The position numbers and the translations under genes were made by a program. Below the pieces are notes generated by a model that ran no database searches, was not told where the DNA came from, and worked only from the letters and a program-made list of their open reading frames with translations. A stretch of DNA of 64,000 nucleotides, taken from Rhizophagus irregularis. Taxonomy: Eukaryota > Glomeromycota > Glomeromycetes > Glomerales > Glomeraceae. Below are positions 57,230 through 64,000 of this stretch, piece by piece (position 1 is the stretch's first letter; every line of letters starts with the position of its first letter). The DNA lies in assembly GCF_026210795.1 (NCBI RefSeq), contig NC_089440.1, positions 62,001 through 126,000 of the forward strand, in the 5' to 3' direction.

Positions 57230-57660
57230 TTAGTTCCCTCCCTCCAGTTTCAGTCTTGGGTTTGGATAATGTTTAGGTTTCGAAGTATAACTTTGAAACT
57301 TCAGTTTAAATGGTGAGTTTCGTGACAAATATCACGAAACAAGTTTTTTTTGATTTTTTTTATTAGGAACCATTTACTAACGTTCCTTTTCTTTTTTGTA
57401 GGTTCAGGATATCTGGGAAGCTAACTTAGAAAACATGAATCGCATAAAATCATTGTTGAATAGAAGCCATTACTTTCCGTTCAGGTATTGGATATGGCTT
57501 GGTAAGTTTCGTACATTTTATTACGATACTGTTTTTTCTTTAAGAAACGTTCTAACTGAACGGTTTTCTTTTTTTGTAGATTATTGTAATGAAATAACAA
57601 AAGTAAACAGTTCTTTGGCTCCTTGCTTGGTTAGTTTCAAAGATTAACCTTTGAAACTTT
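57230..57660 (+). repeat. Hairpin-intron modules, plus strand
   Basis: Three donors, each directly followed by a dyad (GTGAGTTTCGTGA...TCACGAAAC at about 57313; GTAAGTTTCGTAC; GTTAGTTTCAAAG...CTTTGAAACT). An acceptor region carries GGAACCATTTACTAACGTTCC, here given as ACCATTTACTAACGTTCC (57369-57386), before TTTTTTGTAG. Exon-like pieces of ~100 and ~50 nt lie between. Same family as 10501-11830 on the other strand. Confidence 0.6.
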
Positions 57661-57989
57661 TTGTTTTTTTATATTTGTTTTTCTTTAACATTATTGTACT
57701 TAATTACATATTATAATTGAAGAATTAAATAAATTGTTAATAAAATTAAAATCATAATAAATTGTTATAAAATTTGCATAAAATTATGCCAAATTGTTGC
57801 TTAATTATCACTCAATCGTCAGAAATTGTCTTAAAAATATTGCATTTGCACTCAATTGTTCAAAAATTGTCAAACCATTGTCGCCCAATTGTCTAAAATT
57901 GTTAAAATTTTTCTAGCATTTGAAAGTTGAATTTTGGTAAAATGGTCCATTTTTCTAAAATTTGACAAAAAAAATGCACAATTTACCAG

Positions 57990-58640
57990 AATTTTCCCGG
58001 TAAATTGTGCAATAATAAAAAATTTTTATTTCAAATTTGCAATTTACGTATCATTACAAAAAATTCATCACAATTTACATAACATTGGCCTAATATTGCT
58101 AAAAATTCACCACAATTTGCACTTCGTTTACATAACATTAACTAAATTCACTACAATTTGCATTACGTTTGCATAAAATTACTAAAAATTTGACTAAATT
58201 CACCACAATTTGCACTTTGTTTACATAACATTACTAAAAATTTAACTAAATTCACCACAATTTGCATTATGTTTGCATAAAATTACTAAAAATTTAACTA
58301 AATTCACCACAATTTTCATTATGTTTGCATAAAATTACTAAAAATTTGACTAAATTCACCACAATTTTCATTACATTTACATAAAATTACTAAAAATTTG
58401 ACTAAATTCACCACAATTTTCATTACATTTACATAAAATTACTAAAAATTTGACTAAATTCACTACAATTTTCATTACGTTTACATAAAATTACTAAAAA
58501 TTTGCCTAAAATTTACACAATTTACATTACGTTTACATAACATTACTAAAAATTTGACTAAATTCACCACAATTTGCATTACGTTTCATTTGCATAAAAT
58601 TACTAAAAATTTGACTAAAATTTCTGAAAAATTTCTCAAC
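57990..58640. repeat. ~60 bp tandem repeat
   Basis: About ten units built from AAAATTACTAAAAATTTGAC, TAAATTCACCACAATTTGCA and TTACGTTTACAT. AT satellite; surrounding 57661-57989 and 58641-58842 are AT-rich with nothing else seen. Confidence 0.85.
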
Positions 58641-58842
58641 ATTTGAATTAGGAATTCTGTAGGATTGTCGTCATTTTGACAAAATTTGCCAAATTGTAAG
58701 ACCTCCATTATCCCAAAATTGTAACACAATTTACCTCAATTTACCGGGATAATTCTCAATTTGCCAGAAAAATTCCAGGCAAATTTTGTGACAATGACAT
58801 CTGTTCGACCTGTAACATAATAGATGCGAACAATATAATTAT

Positions 58843-59132
58843 AGCCCTGTTCATTTCTAGATCGTATCGGATTGACCGAAAAAATGTATAACCAATCAGA
58901 TCATAGTTACAATTGAGCACAATTTTGATTGATCGGATTGGTTTATATATCCATAATAGCTTATAGGGCAAAAACACGTAGTTGTTGTTTATTATGTTTA
59001 TTATAAAATCGATCAGGGAAAAACACCAATTTTTGTAGATCGGCTTGACTGACCGCTGACCGCATCAGTAACCAATTATTTTGGGGTACAAATTTGCGAT
59101 CAATCCGGTCCGATCTAGAAATGAACAGGGCT
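58843..59132. mobile_element. 290 bp MITE with 3 bp target duplication
   Basis: Ends AGCCCTGTTCATTTCTAGAT inverted at AATGAACAGGGCT, flanked by TAT on both sides. The 3 bp duplication fits PIF/Harbinger-like or CACTA-like mobilisation. The interior has CGGATTG/CAATCCG repeats. No coding capacity. Confidence 0.8.
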
Positions 59133-59397
59133 TATTAGCAGGATTTTTTCTGCCAGTTATAACTGGTGGACCAACTTGGTCCTTCTCAGGTTAATATTAA
59201 ATATAGATAATTTTCTTTTTAGCGGGGTTAGCCTTCTCATAGTATATTTAAAACATTACTGGCAGTCGTAGTTTTCTGGCACTAAAAATTTGTTCCTGAC
59301 CCATATTCATCACCCTGCACAATTTCTGATGTTTATCTGTCGCGTGAGTATCAGTGTAACGATTATTTATGCGAAGTCAAAATGATTATCATTTTTT

Positions 59398-62049
59398 TTG
59401 ATCAATATGTCGAAAGAAAAACTTATTCCTTACTCACATTATTTCGACGAATATCCTACTGATAGTTGGTCCTACTCAAGCTTTATACGCTACACTTTTA
59501 ACAAAAGGTTGCTTCCACCTAACCCAGTAAAAGTCTACAATTACAAGTACAAGAAGTGTCTGGATTTTATCGAGCAAAAGTACGACTCTTTGAAATGCTC
59601 AAAGGCAATTTCACTAAAGAAATCGTTCAAGGTTAGTATATTTTCTGTGCAAATGAGCATAACCTGTCAACAACACAGCTTGGCTTAAGCCAGGTCAATA
59701 CTATACGGAATGTCCTCGCGCCACTCTGGGTTTCCTTGGCGTGTTGCTACTATTGTGCTCTATTAGACAAAGCATCGATACTATACAGAGTGTCCTCGCG
59801 CCACCCTGGGTTTCCTCGTCGCACATTAGATTGTTAATATATATATATATTTTTTATTTAAACCGTTAACTAATATCCTTACCTTGCTTATTCTTTTGGA
59901 GATTGACAAAAAAATGGAAGGAGAATGGTTGGCTAGTCTTAATAAATTAGCAAAAAATGAAGAAATCGAAGAGGTGAGCTCAGGAATATGACATCAATTT
60001 TCTGGTATTCTACTCTAACGATACGAACTATTTGCATAGCACGAATATCATGCGTCGCTAAATAAAGATGTAAGGGAGGAGAAGATAATATATTCCAGCC
60101 ACCTGCTAGAATCACGTAAATCCAAGCACAAAATCAACATAGAGGTAGAGACGAGAACTACCTCAACTGATCCGATAATAGATACAAAAGACAAAGACGT
60201 ATTTAATCAACCACCATCGAAAAGAGTCAAGAATGATGAACCCGAACAACAACGAAATCCAGAAACTAATGGAGAGGTACGACACCATGTTTTCAATGTA
60301 TGTTCTGCAACAAACCATCATGCGTAGTAAATTAACTTTTTCTTCTCAATATCTAGATCCCAGCTCACGATGATAAAAGTAACAATGAGAGTATTATGAG
60401 CGATTCGCCAATTTACGACGAATTTGCAAGGGAGATGAAGGTGGCTGATGAAACCAATGAATATTACTCTGATCCGGAATCTACGGAATCTGTTAATAAT
60501 GATGATGTTGACTACGTTTATAGTTCAGAATCTTCGTCCTGTGATGTTGTAGAGAAGACAAAGATAGAGTTCACTGAATTCGAAAAGACATACTTAAAAA
60601 TGAATGACTCGGACAAATGGAAACTTTCTACGGGAAAGATAGTAGAAGATGCTCTATACAATTTCGGTATTAAATGCAGGCACGAACAGTAAGTATCCTT
60701 TATGTATTGGACAAAGCTCAGGTTCTATTATTTGACATCTAACATTTTGCGACTTTCCAAAGCCTATGTCATTCATTTGTGATAGATCCAAATGATAACA
60801 TCTATATCAATGAAGAAGTTTTTACTGAGGCTGAACTTGATGAAATTCGAAAATATAAACTTATATCAATGCCACAGATGCCCCCAAGACTTATTAACGT
60901 ACCTTAACAGTTTTCGAGTGGTAGGTAGTTTTATATATCTTGTTAATAATACTATTATGATCATTTACTTATTTGTACATCCTGAATTAGTCTGACATCT
61001 CAAGTCTTAGAGATGCTATATTTAAATCTCAGCAATGGGATTCTCCATACAATCGACAAACGCATTTTGATTATGATTGGATCCGAAATACCGCGTACAA
61101 CTTGTAGGTTCTGTCCAATAGTAAATTATTTCTTTTTATTCCTGGATTATTAATTTCTATCTTGATCTACAGGTTACATGAATATGAAGCGGGGAGTTTA
61201 GAGAAGGATCATCTTGAATTGTGGCTCTTGGTTCATGTTTGGAATTTTGTAGACAGAGGATTTGGGAATATCGATGGATTGGAAACCGCAAGGTAGGGAA
61301 GATAATACTAACCATTCTACTATGATAAGTGGCTCACATCTTTTTTTGCATCAGGTCGGAGTCATCTAGCCGGGCATCCTCGAATAGGAAAAATCGTAAT
61401 CGAACCGGATCTGCAATTGTCAAAATGAAGAGAAAGATTATGGGAAGACGTGGAGATCTAATCATTCGAAAGGTTTCTACTGAGTACGGATGTTCAGAGG
61501 CTGGCAAATCTTTCGAAGGTAACAATGGGACGAAACTTTTGCATGAAAGAGGTATAAAAGCTCCGAAAATGATGAAGGATATATTTTATTCTTTGTGTGA
61601 AGCCGTTGGAAATGAAGAGGAAAAGATAAGAAAACTACAATCTATCGGGTTTATACACTCAAGTAGGTGTTGATGATGGAGTCCCTCACATTACATATTG
61701 GTTTTAATGACTTATTTTATCATTTCTCTGTGAATGAAATTTAGGTCTGATGATATTATTACTCAGATTAGATTCCCCTGCTGGCTATACATGCCGAATA
61801 ACTCGAACAAAAATGTTGGAAGTCCCCTCACAAATAGCACAATTTGGTGCTAAAGTACTTCCTGTAATTATGTTGGCGTGGAAGGCAAAGGTATGTATTT
61901 TTGTTTAAGCACTTGTAGTTTACAATCACTTAGGTCTAATAATTTTTGTTATTTCACAGATGATTGTTAAGGAAACAATCGAATTTGTTGAGCAAAAACA
62001 ATATTCAGAGAATGAAGAAGATACAGACGATCAACTTCAAAATTTATAG
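59398..62049 (+). CDS. Ten-exon gene of unknown function (lineage-specific type)
   Basis: Exons 59398-59631, 59902-59973, 60040-60276, 60357-60688, 60763-60898, 60991-61103, 61173-61292, 61355-61662, 61745-61890 and 61960-62049. All phases agree, giving 595 residues. It has an N-terminal Tyr-rich segment (SHYFDEYPTDSWSYSSFIRY) and a low-complexity acidic middle. The more conserved-looking C-terminal part reads WLLVHVWNFVDRGF, GRRGDLIIRKVSTEYGCSEA, KMMKDIFYSLCEAVG and RLDSPAGYTCRITRTKMLEV. I do not recognise a catalytic family; the RGD...E pattern could be a nuclease-like fold but this is weak. The exon 5 donor (GTACCT) is the least certain. After the TAG at 62049 the same frame stays open and basic to TAG 62208, so the C-terminus may once have been longer. 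Confidence 0.62.
59690..59825 (+). repeat. Duplicated GC-richer unit in intron 1
   Basis: Two ~50 bp copies share ATACTATAC(G/A)GA(A/G)TGTCC and TCGCGCCAC(T/C)CTGGGTTTCC, 75 bp apart (59698, 59773). They lie wholly within intron 1 of the 59398 gene. Function unknown. Confidence 0.7.
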
Positions 62050-62601
62050 AACAGTTGTGAATTTTCTCCTCCACGGAAAAAAATAAATCAAGTGGTTGCT
62101 TTCGACTCCCCGAGATCAAAGAGCAAGACTAAAAAAGGGATAACTCTGAACTCTAATAACAAGCCTAAACGAAATTCTAAGAAATGGTCTCTTATTTTTA
62201 ATCACTAGGTTGTTGTATGTAGTATTAGTTAATGGGTTAATGGGCTTCATAATCTTATACTGCCACCCGGAAGCACTTTATTTTATCAAATTCGTTTCTT
62301 TTAATAGTTTACTGCATTTGCCTTAATAATGTATAAGTTTAGCAATAATTAAAGCATTAATAAAATATTTGTTACAATTGTAAAAATAAATAGGCAGGTT
62401 AAATATAGCCTTATTATCAAAAGAAATTGCTTAATTATGATAAAGAATCATTTGACCGTTATAAGAAACTAGGGATGTTAAATTGCTTCAACAAAGCACA
62501 TTAACCAGAATCTGAGCACAAGCTTTTTCAAACTTTTTAATATGTGCTTCAAAAGCTTCAAGCTTGTTTAGCATTTTATTAGTACGAGCTTAGATTATGC
62601 T
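62050..62601. other. Intergenic, no gene seen
   Basis: 62050-62208 is the in-frame extension of the preceding gene. The rest is AT-rich with a short AAGCTT-rich patch near 62530-62630. Confidence 0.4.
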
Positions 62602-62932
62602 TTAAACGCGTTTATTTAAGCTTATTTTAGCAAAATAGTTCTCTTCGTCTGAGCCATCCATTTCAGCATAATTTACGCGTTTCATCGGTCGAGGCGATCT
62701 ACGGACTGAAGGTTCTCCCTGCAACATATTCACAATTAAAAAAAAATTCTTCAGCTTATAACTGATCGTGATAAGACCTACCTTTTCTTTACCAACGTTT
62801 ACCGATTCTTCAACCCACTTATCAATTTCCACGTCGGTAACTTTAGCGATACCTCTTTGATATTTCGTGACGCGCTCTTGCTTATAAAGAGAAAACAGAG
62901 ATTGTAATGAGCTCATTTTCTATAGTAAGAAA
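62602..62932 (-). CDS. Two exons of an unrecognised basic/acidic protein
   Basis: Exon from the acceptor near 62932 (AAAATGAGCTC...) to 62783 encodes MSSLQSLFSLYKQERVTKYQ and TDVEIDKWVEESVNVGKEK. After a 62 bp intron (GTAGGT...TTGCAG), GEPSVRRSPRPMKRVNYAEM continues to a C-terminus at 62602. It may be a separate gene starting at Met 62916 or the 3' part of the gene that includes the TFIIA-like exon at 63322-63447. The joining exon (63040-62963, EAIDKQKTGREVQF in the matching frame) has a stop just upstream, so I cannot prove continuity. Confidence 0.45.
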
Positions 62933-63107
62933 ATAAGAATCCAACAAATATGCACTCACAAACTGAACTTCGCGACCGGTCTTCTGTTTGTCGATCGCTT
63001 CTTCATTTTATAGAATCGAATGCGTTGTTTTTTCCACGTCTCAAAATGAAAAGATAGCATTAGTTAGAAGACTCACACGAATTAGCTCGAAACGATTGGG
63101 GAGGAGT

Positions 63108-63290
63108 GGTTTAGGTCCAAGCAACCGCAGTCCCCAGACTTACAAACTTGAGTGACCGCAGTCCCCAAGTTTGCCACCGATCAGGGTCATATGAGCGACC
63201 GCAGTCCTCATACGCCAGAAGTAAGCGACACGCAGTCCCTACTTCCTTTCAGATACTTAAGCCCTCTTCTAAACGAGAGGCTCTATCCTC
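63108..63290 (-). repeat. Stem-loop array with constant loop and changing stems
   Basis: Four to five consecutive hairpins share a loop near GCGACCGCAGTCCC but have different, fully paired stems: AAACTTG/CAAGTTT (63145-63173), TATGAG/CTCATA (63191-63213), GAAGTA/TACTTC (63219-63246), and a longer bulged stem (63110-63148). A fifth stem (CCTCT/AGAGG, 63264-63281) has another loop. The array sits in the gap between the TFIIA-like exon and the next minus-strand exons, probably intronic. Confidence 0.8.
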
Positions 63291-63321
63291 CAATGCATAA
63301 TATATAAAATAGTTTACTTAC

Positions 63322-63447
63322 AACCCAAGTGTCTTTAATGTCCTTCAGAACACGCGTCGTATCTTCTTTAAAGAAATTTGATTCGAGTACTTCCTCCAAA
63401 TCTTGGACTATCACTTGATATACTTGCGAAAGTTTGCTATTTGACAT
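63322..63447 (-). CDS. TFIIA large-subunit-like N-terminal exon
   Basis: A 42-residue exon starting MSNSKLSQVYQVIVQDLEEV and containing ESNFFKED and LKDIKDTW, followed by a GTAAGT donor. The pattern (short polar start, VY..I, long helix, LKD(I/L)...W) fits the N-terminal helical-bundle domain of TFIIA large subunits (yeast Toa1 type). The frame is open upstream into another exon, so the Met may not be the true start. The C-terminal beta-barrel of TFIIA was not found in the window, so this may be a partial or fused copy. Confidence 0.55.
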
Positions 63448-63831
63448 TTTCTGCTGATAGTAGTCGAATATATTATCAGCAGTTATAGAATTAATCGCAG
63501 ATACGACATCGGGCTGGGTGAGGAATTGGAAAGTGGTCTTCTGGAGAAATGTTCCACTGAAAACGAAGAATTAGTAAAGTTGCGATGGATCAGACGAAAG
63601 ACTTGTTCTACATACTTTTTTTTATCGATGCAAGTAGAAAAAGAATTCTGCTGATTCCATGGATTTGTCTTTCTCAGGATCATTCACGTAGAGGTCGAAG
63701 TTGAGGGAGAGAGCTTGGTAACCTTGATTTGCTAATAGAGTTTTAACAGCAAATTCGAGAATAGCGACCTTATCTTCCTTGCAGGGTGAGATTATGTAAG
63801 TTATTTTATCCTCACATCCTGGAAGCAACAC
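63448..63831 (-). pseudogene. Upstream exons of unknown protein, frame broken
   Basis: 63831-~63625 encodes DKITYIISPCKEDKVAILEF, VKTLLANQGYQALSLNF and VNDPEKDKSMESAEFFF, then stops at TAA near 63624. The alternative frame leads to a good donor (GTATGT). After a CAG acceptor near 63558, GTFLQKTTFQFLTQPDVVSA continues in frame into the TFIIA-like exon. A one-base slip in a T-run near 63645 would connect them. Protein family not recognised. 63832-64000 shows nothing I can support. Confidence 0.35.
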
Positions 63832-64000
63832 TTAAGATTGACAATACTCTTGTGAGTCATTTTCGTTTCCTAAATGCAAGAAACCATAGTGAGGAAAACT
63901 CGTTCCCATACATACATAACATCTGGTATATACAGCACATACCTTATTTTGCGTTATTTTATATGGAAAAGTTTTTTGCGGAAAGTTGGCTGAACTTCAC

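Overview
This is a gene-poor, very AT-rich eukaryotic segment. Genes are split by many short GT-AG introns, and most of the window is DNA transposon. The mix (Tnp2/CACTA-like elements, Plavaka-like elements with an N-terminal zinc finger, hAT elements, a TET/JBP-like 2OG dioxygenase, lineage-specific multi-exon genes) points to a fungus, most likely an arbuscular mycorrhizal fungus (Glomeromycotina). That placement rests on recognition of protein style, not on a search.

Layout. 1-2039: the right arm of a Tnp2-type element (accessory gene A, terminus at 1815), apparently inside the right arm of a Plavaka-type element ending at 2039. 2354-45912: a four-deep nest. L0 (Plavaka type, 2354-45912) is broken in its transposase by L1 (Tnp2/CACTA type, 3242-39763). 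L1 is broken in its accessory gene by L2 (Tnp2/CACTA type, 4034-33926). L2 is broken in its tnp2 gene by L3 (Plavaka type, 18178-27858). At the three inner junctions, removing the insert plus one copy of a 2-3 bp target duplication rejoins the host gene in frame, or rebuilds its splice donor. 45913-50138: repeats and a 1.7 kb hAT-like MITE filled with a palindromic satellite. 50139-56943: two decayed hAT transposases, a trihelix/Arg-rich gene and a 244 bp MITE. 57-59.2 kb: repeats and a 290 bp MITE. 59.4-62.05 kb: an intact ten-exon gene of unknown function. 62.6-63.84 kb: minus-strand exons, one matching the N-terminus of the TFIIA large subunit, with a striking stem-loop array between them.

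How the genes fit together. Each large element pairs its transposase with a divergently transcribed accessory gene. Tnp2-type transposases go with family A (three copies). Plavaka-type transposases go with an unrelated family B (two copies). Each element also has its own short motif repeated near its ends. By analogy with TNPA/TNPD of plant En/Spm, families A and B may be the subterminal DNA-binding partners; this is inference.

L2 also carries apparent cargo: an intact 494-residue 2OG-Fe(II) dioxygenase, an intact 160-residue zinc-knuckle protein and a broken ZZZ3-like gene. L3 carries an intact trihelix gene. Most transposase copies carry nonsense codons or frameshifts, so mobility today is doubtful, while several passengers remain open.
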